Source of the DNA: Leptolyngbya sp. O-77
GTDB taxonomy: Bacteria; Cyanobacteriota; Cyanobacteriia; Elainellales; Elainellaceae
Reading direction: 5' to 3'
Assembly (NCBI RefSeq): GCF_001548395.1
Contig: NZ_AP017367.1
Span: forward strand, 1,649,001 to 1,713,000
Length of the DNA stretch: 64,000 bases
The notes beneath the pieces were generated by a model, which saw only the letters and a program-made list of their open reading frames with translations, was not told where the DNA came from and did not search any database. The position numbers were made by a program, and so were the translations under genes. Each line of letters begins with the position of its first letter. Within the stretch, counting starts at the first letter, position 1. Of the stretch, positions 51,750-60,539 are shown piece by piece.

Positions 51750-52310
51750 TGTTATGTGGTGATGTGGGGCTTAGAGCGGAAGATTAACTTTCTAAACGCT
51801 CTATGCCATCTCAGGGTCATCGGTTTTTTGCTGCGTTCGTGCCCCCACCTGTGGTGATTAAGATCACCCGCTTAGGTGAGCGAATCGGGTGATTTAACCC
51901 TCACTCTCGCTCTATAAAGTAAAGCCATAGCGATTCAAATTCTCTCGTAGGGTTACGCATAGCTTCTGCCATCTCATTCTCAGGCTTGATCTCAGCGTCC
52001 TGTGGGCTGGGCTAAGCTTCTTTCAAAGCTTTTGGGTTGCCTTCAAAAATGTTCAGTAGGGAACTTTTCTAAAAAGTTTTGCAATTTTTTGAAGCGGAAT
52101 CTGGAATCTGAAGGTTTGGCAGTGTAGCTGTTCAGAGCAACGGTGGACGTTATCAAGCTCTCGAATTAGCCCCTTTTTCTTCAAGAGTTGTAAAGTCTAT
52201 CGAAAGCGTTAAATCGAAGCTCGTAAGCTCTATATATGGAGCAAAATATAGAGCGAATTTCTAACCGTAAATCTTCTATATAATCTTTAGTTTTGTGAAG
52301 GAGGACTGCA
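51750..52310. other. Spacer with promoter of the secreted-protein gene
   Basis: 560 bp with no supported gene. Near its end TATAAT (52279-52284) and AAGGAGG (52298-52304) precede the next gene. Confidence 0.5.
52279..52304 (+). promoter_or_regulatory. -10 box and strong ribosome site
   Basis: A consensus TATAAT at 52279 and a strong AAGGAGG at 52298, 6 bp before ATG 52311. No -35 consensus at 17 bp. The transcript would start about 20 bp before the gene. Confidence 0.6.
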
Positions 52311-52871
52311 ATGCTGAGCTTGACCAACCGTTTCCCCCAAACGTCGCAGTCCTTTTGGAATCGTTTTGAAAAGCCCTTTACGGCGCTGTTTCTAACATTA
52401 GGACTGGCGGCTGCGGCACTGGCTCCGGCACATGGTCTCGAAGCATCCCGGTTGACGCAAGCAAGCGCCGAAACGGTTGCCCGTTTGGAAGGAGCGATTA
52501 GCCAGCGGTTTCCCAATGGCGTTTATTTGTATGGACAGTCGCAGCAGCCGGATCAGCTTGGCTCTGCCTACATGGTGTTTGAAGTCACCGAGAATCAAGT
52601 CGTGGGTGCGTTCTATATGCCCCATTCCTCCTTTGATTGCTTTTACGGCGAGGTGCAAGCCCAGGAATTAGCGCTAAATGTGATTGATTCCTACGAGCAG
52701 ACGGTGCATCCCTACTCGGTGGCGCTTCAGAGCAATGCGTCGGTTGCGGCGACGGGCGGAGAGGCGATCGCCCCTCTGAGTTTGGAAGGGTTTCACCAAC
52801 TTTCCGCGCTGAGCGAAAACGACCAGCGCATTCTCAACACCTGCAAGATTGGCTCTGAGCGGGTGAATTAG
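52311..52871 (+). CDS. Secreted hypothetical protein
   Basis: 186 residues. The start is certain because of AAGGAGG. The N-terminus has a basic region and a hydrophobic core (FTALFLTLGLAAAALAPAHG), so export is likely. The rest has two cysteines (Cys in FDCFYGEV and in LNTCKIG) that could form a disulfide, and a central AYMVFEVTENQVVGAFYMP. Similar short secreted proteins occur in cyanobacteria, but no function is known to me. A terminator-like repeat follows. Confidence 0.75.
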   Translation: MLSLTNRFPQTSQSFWNRFEKPFTALFLTLGLAAAALAPAHGLEASRLTQASAETVARLEGAISQRFPNGVYLYGQSQQPDQLGSAYMVFEVTENQVVGAFYMPHSSFDCFYGEVQAQELALNVIDSYEQTVHPYSVALQSNASVAATGGEAIAPLSLEGFHQLSALSENDQRILNTCKIGSERVN

Positions 52872-52884
52872 AAGAAAGAAAAAA

Positions 52885-52935
52885 GAAGAACGAAGAGGGA
52901 AGAATGTTTTTTCGTTCTTCGTTCTTCTCTATTCT
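52885..52935. terminator. Bidirectional terminator made of repeat DNA
   Basis: GAAGAACGAA (52885-52894) and TTCGTTCTTC (52911-52920) are exact complements around a 16-base loop, followed by a T-rich tail on the plus strand and, read on the minus strand, by TTTTTTCTTTCTT. The sequence is built from the same heptamers as the arrays elsewhere. Confidence 0.5.
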
Positions 52936-52938
52936 TTT

Positions 52939-54159
52939 TTAAAAGACCGTTCCATCACTTTGAATCGAGATTGGAGGATCGCCACTGGGACGCAGTTCAG
53001 CGGCGATTTTTCGGCCGGCTGCCCAGGTTCCGCCTTCCAGGACTTTCACGAGCGGCAGTTCAGTGGCGCTGAGGCCGAGTTTGGCGCGGATGGCATCGGC
53101 GATTTGGTCGAGCAGAACTAGCGTGAGCGATCGCCATTCCACAATCACCTCGGAACTGGGCAGGTGCGGCCCGCGCAGTACGTCAGCGTGCTTTGGCTCC
53201 AGTAGCCCCAGATCTACGCAGAGGCCGCCGTTGCGATATTCTGCCAGCCCGGTGAGCTGGTCGAGATGGGTAATTTCTAGCCCCAAGTCTTGCAGCGGTT
53301 CTAGTAAGGAATAGGTGAGCCACTGCGACAGCTTGTGAAACGGGACGAGGTTTGACCCCGGCTCGGTGTCGGGCAGGGCGGAGTGCGGCCAGACATCGCC
53401 CAGGTTCACGCCCTCCAGGGTGATGCGGCCGGGCCAGATGTCGCCCAGCCCTTGCAAGACGGCTTGCAGCACCGTGGGCGCGGGCAACTGCTGCTCCTCA
53501 GCTTGCGCTAGGAGATAATCGACCAGGTTGCCGGGGCGCGGGGTGTGACTGCCAAAAAATTCCGGCTTTTGGGTGAGGGTGTGGCCAAGCTGTTGCAGCA
53601 GGGCGACGCGACCCGACAGCCCCACGAGTGGGTTTGCGTCCGTGACCTGGAAGCCGTGGGCCAGGTCCGTTTCGCTAAGCTGCTGGAGGGCGGTGGCCGT
53701 CGCCTGGAACGGGGCAGCGCGATCGCCCGAAAATGCACCTTCGCAAAACATCCAGAAGCTCGCCACCGCCAGCCCCTCCGACCGCTGAAAGATCTGACCG
53801 CTGCTGGCTTCCGCATAGCGCCACGCCGCGCCCGCGCCCGCATCCAGCAGCACGCTGAGGATCACCAGATCGAACTTTGCCCGCGCCTGGGCCACGGGAT
53901 CAAGCCCAGCCAGCCGCGTTTGCAACTGGGTAGCGCGATCGATACCGCCGACGCTGAAGTGTCGCCAGCGGCTGTGAAACGGCACGTTCAGGTCGGGATA
54001 GTTTTCTCGCATGACCTGAAGCACATAATCAGCCGTGGGCTGGAGGCGATCGCCCCGATAGCGAAAGTGCGTTAGCTTGTCGGCGCGGGCTAGTTCAAAA
54101 AGCTGCTGAGTGCGATCGCGGATGGCCTGCGGACTCTGGAGGTAAATGGCGGTGGGCAT
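52939..54159 (-). CDS. URC4/urg3 family protein (DUF1688)
   Basis: 406 residues. Fits the URC4/Urg3 family, first tied to a fungal uracil-degradation route: N-terminal FELARADKLTHFRY, VPFHSRWRHFSVGGIDRA, LDAGAGAAWRYAEASSG, and the C-terminal GGLCVDLGLLEP and EVIVEWRSLTLVLLD. The reaction it performs is not established. The usual URC1-like (GTP cyclohydrolase II-related) partner and uracil phosphoribosyltransferase are not adjacent. It is divergent from speB. Confidence 0.85.
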   Translation of the reverse strand: MPTAIYLQSPQAIRDRTQQLFELARADKLTHFRYRGDRLQPTADYVLQVMRENYPDLNVPFHSRWRHFSVGGIDRATQLQTRLAGLDPVAQARAKFDLVILSVLLDAGAGAAWRYAEASSGQIFQRSEGLAVASFWMFCEGAFSGDRAAPFQATATALQQLSETDLAHGFQVTDANPLVGLSGRVALLQQLGHTLTQKPEFFGSHTPRPGNLVDYLLAQAEEQQLPAPTVLQAVLQGLGDIWPGRITLEGVNLGDVWPHSALPDTEPGSNLVPFHKLSQWLTYSLLEPLQDLGLEITHLDQLTGLAEYRNGGLCVDLGLLEPKHADVLRGPHLPSSEVIVEWRSLTLVLLDQIADAIRAKLGLSATELPLVKVLEGGTWAAGRKIAAELRPSGDPPISIQSDGTVF

Positions 54160-54302
54160 GATGCAACCGGTAGCGGCAAATGCAGATGAGCGTTTAGCCC
54201 CATCAGCTTAACGTTTATCGCGCTAGCCAAGGATGCGAGACATCGGATTACCCTTGCAAGTGTGTCAGAATTTATAACTGCTGCTGTTCAGGACATTTGC
54301 CC

Positions 54303-55208
54303 ATGTTGACCACTACGCCGATCGCCGATCTGCCCTTTTTGGGCGAAGAGGTTGCCGCCGACTATGACGCGGCGCGGGTTGTGATTTTGCCGATTCCCTA
54401 CGAGGCGACGACGACCTATCGCAAAGGCTGTGAACACGGCCCGGCGGCGATTTTGGAAGCGTCGCATCAGGTGGAATATTACGACGAGGAGCTAGAGCGC
54501 GAGATGTGGCCCGTCGGCGTGTATACCCACGGGGCGATCGCCGATACGCGCAGCGGCCCGGTATCTGCTGAAGAAATGCTAAACGTGACGCAAGAAACCA
54601 CCGCCAAGCTGATTGCGGACGGCAAGTTTGTCATCGGGCTGGGCGGCGAACACAGCATCACCACGGGCTTGGTGAAGGCCTATCACGCAGCGGCGACGGA
54701 GCCGTTTACAGTGGTGCAGATCGATGCCCACGGCGACCTCCGCCATGAATACGAAGGCTCGATCCACAACCACGCCTGCATCATGCGCCGGGTAGTAGAC
54801 ATGGGCATTCCCACGGTGCAGATCGGCATCCGCAGCATTTGCAAAGAAGAGGCGGATTTGATCAAAGAAAAGAACCTGGCGGTGTTTCGGGCGCGAGAAA
54901 TCGCCACCCAGCCCGACTGGGCCGAGCGGGCACTGGCTGCCATCCCCACCCGCAACGTCTTTCTCACCATTGACCTGGACGGCATTGACCCGACGCTGAT
55001 CCCCGGCGTGGGCACGCCCGAACCCGGCGGGCTGAACTGGTATTCGCTGCTGGGCTACTTGCGGTCGGTGTTTGAGCAGCACCACGTCCTCGGCGCAGAC
55101 ATTATGGAGCTTGCGCCTGTCAGCGAGTCGGTGGTGTCGGAATTTACTGCCGCCAAGCTGGCCTACAAGCTGATTGGCTATCAGGCGATCGCCCAGGGCT
55201 GGAGCTAG
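54303..55208 (+). CDS. speB: Agmatinase / ureohydrolase family enzyme
   Basis: 301 residues from ATG 54303 (MLTTTPIADLPFLG); TTG 54297 is rejected in favour of ATG with AGGA upstream. Metal-binding motifs of the arginase fold: GGEHS, DAHGDLR and TIDLDGIDPTLIPGVGTPEPGG. Agmatinase cleaves agmatine to putrescine and urea. In cyanobacteria some SpeB-like enzymes are guanidinases or arginases, so the substrate is not certain. purN begins 7 bp after the stop, so the two are cotranscribed. Confidence 0.9.
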   Translation: MLTTTPIADLPFLGEEVAADYDAARVVILPIPYEATTTYRKGCEHGPAAILEASHQVEYYDEELEREMWPVGVYTHGAIADTRSGPVSAEEMLNVTQETTAKLIADGKFVIGLGGEHSITTGLVKAYHAAATEPFTVVQIDAHGDLRHEYEGSIHNHACIMRRVVDMGIPTVQIGIRSICKEEADLIKEKNLAVFRAREIATQPDWAERALAAIPTRNVFLTIDLDGIDPTLIPGVGTPEPGGLNWYSLLGYLRSVFEQHHVLGADIMELAPVSESVVSEFTAAKLAYKLIGYQAIAQGWS

Positions 55209-55215
55209 ATACAGA

Positions 55216-55908
55216 ATGCAGTCCCCCGACCCGTCGCCCCTTTCCCCAAGCGAACCCGCGATCGCCCAGAACGTTGCCGCGCTGGGGTTTATTTCACCAG
55301 AAGTTCCCCCCGAAGTGTGGCAGCGCCACCTCGCAGGCGCACCGCTGCGACTAGGCGTGCTGGCCTCTGGCAGCGGGTCGAATTTTGAGGCGATCGCCCA
55401 GGCCATCGCCCAGCGCCAGCTCAACGCCCAAATCCAGGTTATGATCTACAACAATCCCCAGGCGAAGGCGGCAGCGCGGGCCGAACGTCTGGGCATCGCC
55501 GCAGAACTGCTCAACCATCGCCAGTTTCCCAGCCGCGAGGCGCTCGATCAGGCGATCATCGACCAGCTTAGGCGCTATGAGGTGGAGTGGGTGATCATGG
55601 CGGGCTGGATGCGCGTAGTGACGGACGTGCTGATCAACGCCTTTCCCGATCGCATCTTGAACCTGCACCCCAGCCTGCTGCCCAGCTTTCCCGGTGCCCG
55701 CGCCGTTGAGCAAGCCCTTGCCGCCGGGGTCAAGGTAACGGGCTGCACCGTCCACTATGTCCGCCTGCAAGTAGACAGCGGCCCGATTATCATGCAAGCC
55801 GCCGTGCCCGTGTTGCCCGACGACACGCCCGACACGCTGCACCAGCGGATTCAGGTGCAGGAGCATCGCATTTTTCCGAGGGCGATCGCGCTAGCGAGCA
55901 GCGGGTGA
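55216..55908 (+). CDS. purN: Phosphoribosylglycinamide formyltransferase
   Basis: 230 residues from ATG 55216; a longer frame overlaps speB and is rejected. It transfers a formyl group from 10-formyl-THF to GAR in purine synthesis. Motifs: LGVLASGSGSNFEAI, MAGWMRVV, and NLHPSLLPSFPG followed by AGVKVTGCTVHYV (catalytic His and Asp region). An N-terminal extension of about 45 residues precedes the domain. It shares a transcript with speB. Confidence 0.95.
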   Translation: MQSPDPSPLSPSEPAIAQNVAALGFISPEVPPEVWQRHLAGAPLRLGVLASGSGSNFEAIAQAIAQRQLNAQIQVMIYNNPQAKAAARAERLGIAAELLNHRQFPSREALDQAIIDQLRRYEVEWVIMAGWMRVVTDVLINAFPDRILNLHPSLLPSFPGARAVEQALAAGVKVTGCTVHYVRLQVDSGPIIMQAAVPVLPDDTPDTLHQRIQVQEHRIFPRAIALASSG

Positions 55909-55923
55909 GGAAAGAGGGATAAG

Positions 55924-56013
55924 GGAAGAACGAAGAGGGAAGAACGAAGAACGAAGAGGGAAGAGAATTTATTCAGAGTTGATTTTTATTTTTCGATTTT
56001 CGTTTTTCGTTTT
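55924..56013. repeat. Heptamer array overlapping the end of the ABC ATPase gene
   Basis: Plus-strand GAAGAAC and GAAGAGG units (55924-55966), then TTTTTCG/TTTTCG units (55980-56013, the AACGAAA type on the other strand). The second block includes the stop codon and last codons of the minus-strand ATPase gene, which end KRKTKIEK. Confidence 0.75.
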
Positions 56014-57107
56014 GCATCTGTGGTGGGGAAAAGTTGCAGGGCGGCGGGGTGGATGGCGAGTTGAACAGTTGTGCCGGGGGCGAGGAGCACGGCCCCGTTG
56101 GCGGCCGAGGTTCGGTCGGCGGGGATGCGGGCGTAGAGCTTTTTGCCGCTGGGGGTGAGCAGCGTGTAGCGATAGTCGCGGCCGAGAAACTGGCGATCGC
56201 CCACTGTCACCGTTCCCGACGCGCTGGGCTGAAGTTGAATGTCTTCGGGACGAATCATCAAATCGGCGGTGCCGCCTGCCGAAAAATCGTCTGAGATGCT
56301 CGATTCGAGGCTAAAGCTGCCGATTTCTGTTTCCCAGGTTTGCCCAGTCCACCGGGCGGGCAGCACGTTTGCCTGGGTGACAAACTCCGCCACAAAGCGG
56401 GAGGCGGGCGCTCGATATAGCGCCTCCGGCGGCCCCTGCTGCTCGATTTGCCCCTGCCGCATGACGGCAACCTGATCGGCGATCGCCATCGCTTCTTCCT
56501 GGTCGTGCGTCACAAAAACCGCTGTGGTGCCCGTTGCCTTTAGAATTTCCCGCACTTCTTGCCGTAAATATAGCCGCACCTGCACGTCCAGATTGCTCAG
56601 CGGCTCATCCAGCAGCACCACCGACGGACGCGGAGCCAGAGCGCGGGCCAGGGCGACGCGCTGCTGCTGCCCGCCAGAGAGTTCATGCGGATAGGCGAGT
56701 TCGTAGCCCACCAACCCGACGAGGGCGATCGCCTCGGCTACTTGCGTTTGCCGCTCGTTGCTGCGCCCCAGCCCAAAGCCAATATTCTCCTGCACCGTGA
56801 GATGGGGAAACAGCGCAAAATCTTGAAACACCATGCCCACCGAGCGCTGTTCTGGCGGCATCATGCCGTCTGCATTTGCCACCACGCGGCCGGCGATCGC
56901 CACTACTCCCTGCTGGGGCTGCTCAAAGCCCGCAATCAGCCGTAGCAGCGTCGTTTTGCCGCAGCCCGACGGCCCCAGCAGCGCCAAAATTTCACCTGAC
57001 TCTAGGCTAAGGCTGACGCTGGAAACGGCAGGGGCAGGGCGATGGGGAAACTGGTGCGTTACCTGCTCAAGCTGCAAAACGGGTGAGGAATTCATGCTGG
57101 CGCTCAT
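55986..57107 (-). CDS. Fe(3+)-type ABC transporter ATP-binding protein
   Basis: About 373 residues from ATG 57107 (MSASMNSSPVLQ); ATG 57095 is also possible. ABC ATPase: Walker A LGPSGCGKTTLLRL, Q-loop region VFQDFALFP, signature LSGGQQQRVALARAL, Walker B VVLLDEPLSNLD, His in TAVFVTHDQEEAM. A C-terminal TOBE domain follows (MIRPEDIQLQPS). The pattern fits FbpC/AfuC/PotA-like importers. The last eight residues (KRKTKIEK) come from AACGAAA repeat DNA. It is divergent from the permease gene across a 120-bp region with an inverted repeat. No binding-protein gene is adjacent. Confidence 0.9.
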   Translation of the reverse strand: MSASMNSSPVLQLEQVTHQFPHRPAPAVSSVSLSLESGEILALLGPSGCGKTTLLRLIAGFEQPQQGVVAIAGRVVANADGMMPPEQRSVGMVFQDFALFPHLTVQENIGFGLGRSNERQTQVAEAIALVGLVGYELAYPHELSGGQQQRVALARALAPRPSVVLLDEPLSNLDVQVRLYLRQEVREILKATGTTAVFVTHDQEEAMAIADQVAVMRQGQIEQQGPPEALYRAPASRFVAEFVTQANVLPARWTGQTWETEIGSFSLESSISDDFSAGGTADLMIRPEDIQLQPSASGTVTVGDRQFLGRDYRYTLLTPSGKKLYARIPADRTSAANGAVLLAPGTTVQLAIHPAALQLFPTTDAKRKTKIEK

Positions 57108-57150
57108 AGAAAGTCCGCTACAGGGCATTATTGAGACCTAGAATCAATTA

Positions 57151-57199
57151 ATATCTTCTCAGCAACTCGGCGATTCGAGCGAACAGTGCTGAGAAATAT
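57151..57199. promoter_or_regulatory. Inverted repeat between divergent transporter genes
   Basis: ATATCTTCTCAGCA (57151-57164) and TGCTGAGAAATAT (57187-57199) are near-exact complements separated by 22 bp. The pair lies in the shared promoter region of the ATPase and permease genes and could bind a regulator dimer or tetramer. It does not match the classic Fur box. Confidence 0.4.
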
Positions 57200-57231
57200 C
57201 AGTCAAATGCAGGTCAACCCTCTATCATGCC

Positions 57232-58934
57232 ATGAGCTTTGTTGCAAAACCGGAGAACGTTTCTGCCTTTAAAGATTTGCATCTTACTCGCAGTAAGTCC
57301 AGGCTAGATCTGTGGACGCTGGCGGTGGGGGCGATCGCCCTGCTGATCGCCGCGCCTGTGCTGGTGGTAGCAGCCAGCCTGTTCACACCCGCCTGGGACG
57401 TGTGGCAACACCTCGCTTCTACTGTGCTAGGGCGCTATGTAGCCAATTCGCTGGCGCTGATGCTGGGCGTAGGCGCAGGGGTAGTTGTGCTGGGCACTGG
57501 CACGGCCTGGTTGGTAACGATGACCCAGTTTCCGGGACGCAACATTCTCAGTTGGGCGCTGCTGCTGCCGCTGGCGTTTCCCGCTTACCTCCTGGCCTAC
57601 ACCTACACAGAACTGCTGGAGTATTATGGCCCGGTGCAGTCGGGGCTGCGATCGCTCTTCGGGTTCCAGTCGGCGCAGGACTACTGGTTTCCGCCAATTC
57701 GCTCCGTGGGTGGGGCGATCGCGCTGCTGGTGCTGACGCTCTATCCCTACGTCTACCTACTGGCGCGGGTGGCCTTTGGGGAACAGTCGGTCTGCACCCT
57801 AGAAGCCAGCCGTAGCCTGGGCTGCAATCCCTGGCAGAGCTTTTGGCGGGTGGCACTGCCGCTGGCCCGGCCGGCGATCGCGGCGGGCACCGCGCTGGCG
57901 CTGATGGAAACCCTGGGCGACTTTGGCACGGTGCAATATTTCAGCGTAGACACCTTCACCACGGGCATCTATCGCACTTGGTTTGGCATGGGCGAACGGG
58001 CGGCTGCGTCTCAACTAGCGGCGCTGCTGATGCTGTTTGTGCTGGCGCTAATTTTGCTGGAGCAGTGGTTTCGCCGCCAGGGGCGGTATTACCAAAAACG
58101 CGGCAAATCCCAGAGCCAGAGCCGCTTTCGGCTGACAGGCTGGCGCAGCGGACTGGCAATCGCCGCCTGCACGGTTCCCATCCTGCTGGGCTTTCTGATT
58201 CCCGCTGGGCTGCTGCTGCACATGACCCTGCGAAACTTGAACCAGCTCACTGACCCGCGCCTCTGGGGCTATGCGCGAAACAGCTTTTTGGCGGCCGCGC
58301 TGACGGCAGGGCTGGCCGGGGCGATCGCCCTCCTGCTGGCCTACGGCGTGCGGCTGCGGCCGAACTGGTGGATGAACCTATCGCTGCGAACGTCTGCCCT
58401 GGGCTATGCCATTCCCGGCTCGGTGATTGCGGTCGGCGTGCTGGTGCCCCTGGGCGCGTTCGATAATTCCGTCGATGCCTGGATGCAGCGCACGTTTGGC
58501 ATTTCCACTGGGCTGCTGCTGAGTGGCACGATCGCCGCGCTGGTGTTTTGCGTACCTCGTGCGGTTTCTTTCTGGCGGTGGCGCTGAATTCAGTCGAGTC
58601 GGGTCTAGAGCGAATCAAGCCCAGTTTAGACAATGCCGCGCGATCGCTCGGCGAAAATTCTCTCGGCGTGCTGCGGCGAGTCCATGCACCGCTGATGGGC
58701 GGCAGCCTGCTGAGTGCGGCGTTGCTGGTATTTGTGGATGTGATGAAGGAACTGCCCGCCACGCTGATCGTGCGCCCGTTTAATTTCGATACGCTGGCGG
58801 TGCGGGTCTACCAGCTTGCGTCCGACGAGCGGCTGGCAGAATCTTCGGCTGCTGCGCTGGTGATCGTGGCCGTTGGCATTGTGCCCGTGATTTTGCTCAG
58901 TCAGCAGATTGCGGGGGGCGATCGCAATGAATAG
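57232..58934 (+). pseudogene. Fe(3+)-type ABC transporter permease, two apparent +1 frameshifts
   Basis: Joined, about 566 residues of an FbpB/AfuB/ThiP-type permease made of two fused permease halves, about twelve membrane segments. EAA-like motifs: EASRSLGCNPWQSFWRVALP in the first half and DNAARSLGENSLGVLRRVHAP in the second. The frame breaks between about 58546 and 58582: TTTT for TTT in the stretch expected to encode LVFAYLVRF, and an extra T in the CTTTCTGG stretch before AVALNSVESGL. Removing one T at each restores one frame. Sequence error is likely. It is divergent from its ATPase; no binding protein is adjacent. Confidence 0.85.
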
Positions 58935-59291
58935 AGGCAAGTAGATAGACACAATAATATCCAGCGCTGCCCAGCGCTGGCGCTGGGTTTAAGAGCTGCT
59001 TTTTAATTGGATCTGCCTACTTAGATGCAATCTATCGCAGCCCCCTCGCTGCCTTCACGCCCCCCGCGACTTCCCCACAATCCCCAGCAATAGACGGCTG
59101 TATTTCATTGCGCGGGCTAATAAGCTACTCTGTAACAGATGTTTTGAGTGGGCGTATATGGCTCCCCTCGCGCCAAAAAATCCAACAATTAGCGCACCGT
59201 TTTCCCCGGCTAATCCTTGTAGCCAGGAAGGGTGCTGAGGGCGATCGCCCCTCAAACTTTCAATCACTTCAGTAAAGCATTAGAGAGCATT
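58935..59291. other. Spacer before gmd
   Basis: About 357 bp. No supported gene; a minus-strand frame at 59055-59267 (ending RLLLGIVGKSRGA) has no recognised motif. The gmd start (ATG 59292) has no clear ribosome site. Confidence 0.45.
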
Positions 59292-60374
59292 ATGTCAGAG
59301 CGGAAACGGGCACTGATCACAGGAATCACAGGACAAGACGGGTCGTATCTGAGCGAGTTACTTTTAGAAAAAGGATACGAAGTCCACGGCATCATCCGCC
59401 GCACCTCCACCTTCAACACCGACCGCATCGACCATATTTACGAAGATCCGCACAGCGAAAGCGCCCGCCTGTTTCTGCACTACGGCGACCTGACCGACGG
59501 CACCACCCTGCGGCGCATCCTCGAACAAGTGCAGCCCCACGAAATCTACAACCTAGGTGCCCAATCCCACGTGCGCGTCAGCTTCGATGCCCCCGAATAC
59601 ACCGCCGATGCCGTCGGCATGGGCACCCTGCGAATCCTGGAAGCCCTGCGCGACTACCAGCAGCGCACCGGCAACGAAGTGCGCTTCTACCAAGCTGGCT
59701 CCTCCGAAATGTACGGCAAAGTGCAAGCCGTGCCCCAAAGCGAAAGCACCCCCTTCTATCCCCGCAGCCCCTACGCCTGCGCCAAAGTCTACGCCCACTG
59801 GCAAACCGTCAACTACCGCGAATCCTACGGCTTATTTGCCTGCAACGGCATCCTGTTCAACCACGAATCGCCACGCCGGGGCGAAACGTTTGTCACCCGC
59901 AAAATCACCCGCGCCGTCGCCCGCATCGTCGCCGGACAGCAACAGAAACTCTACATGGGCAACCTGGATGCCAAACGCGACTGGGGCTACGCCAAAGACT
60001 ACGTGCAAGCCATGTGGCTGATGCTGCAACAAGAACAGCCCGACGACTATGTCGTCGCCACTGGCGAAACCCATGAAGTGCGGGAATTCCTGGAACTCGC
60101 CTTCGGCTACGTCAACCTCAACTGGCAAGACTACGTCGAGTTCGACGAACGCTACCTGCGCCCCGCCGAAGTTGACCTGCTGATTGGCGACCCCAGCAAA
60201 GCCAAGACCCAACTCGGCTGGCAGCCCAGCGTCAGCTTCGAGCAGTTGGTCTACCTGATGGTGGAAGCCGACCTCAAAGCCCTGGGACTGATCCCGCTCA
60301 ACGGCAACAGCGCCCAGCCCGTCCTCGACCACGCCACCATTCGGCAAACCGCAGGCAGCAGCACGTCGCTGTAA
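59292..60374 (+). CDS. gmd: GDP-mannose 4,6-dehydratase
   Basis: 360 residues from ATG 59292 (MSERKRALITGITGQDGSY); the longer frame from 59232 is rejected. An extended SDR enzyme making GDP-4-keto-6-deoxymannose. NADP motif GITGQDGS, catalytic Tyr and Lys in SPYACAKVYAHW, and FNHESPRRGETFVTRKITRA as in Gmd. The last 20 residues (QTAGSSTSL) look like an unstructured tail. fcl follows after a 165-bp spacer made wholly of repeats, so they form the GDP-fucose pair. Confidence 0.97.
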   Translation: MSERKRALITGITGQDGSYLSELLLEKGYEVHGIIRRTSTFNTDRIDHIYEDPHSESARLFLHYGDLTDGTTLRRILEQVQPHEIYNLGAQSHVRVSFDAPEYTADAVGMGTLRILEALRDYQQRTGNEVRFYQAGSSEMYGKVQAVPQSESTPFYPRSPYACAKVYAHWQTVNYRESYGLFACNGILFNHESPRRGETFVTRKITRAVARIVAGQQQKLYMGNLDAKRDWGYAKDYVQAMWLMLQQEQPDDYVVATGETHEVREFLELAFGYVNLNWQDYVEFDERYLRPAEVDLLIGDPSKAKTQLGWQPSVSFEQLVYLMVEADLKALGLIPLNGNSAQPVLDHATIRQTAGSSTSL

Positions 60375-60539
60375 AGAAAGAAGAACGAAAAACGAAAAAC
60401 GAAAAACGAAAAACGAAAAACGAAAACCCGCTCTTCCCTCTTCCTTCTTCGTTCTTCCTTCTTCCTTCTTCCCTCTTCCCTCTTCCTTCTTCGTTCTTCC
60501 TTCTTCCCTCTTCCCTCTTCCCTCTTCCCTCTTCCCCCC
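60375..60539. repeat. Two-phase heptamer array filling the gmd-fcl spacer
   Basis: Directly after the gmd stop come about six AACGAAA-type units (purine-rich), then about fourteen CTTCCCT / CTTCCTT / CTTCGTT units (pyrimidine-rich), reaching the fcl ATG at 60540. The two halves are partly complementary, so a long imperfect hairpin could form. No ribosome site precedes fcl. Confidence 0.85.
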
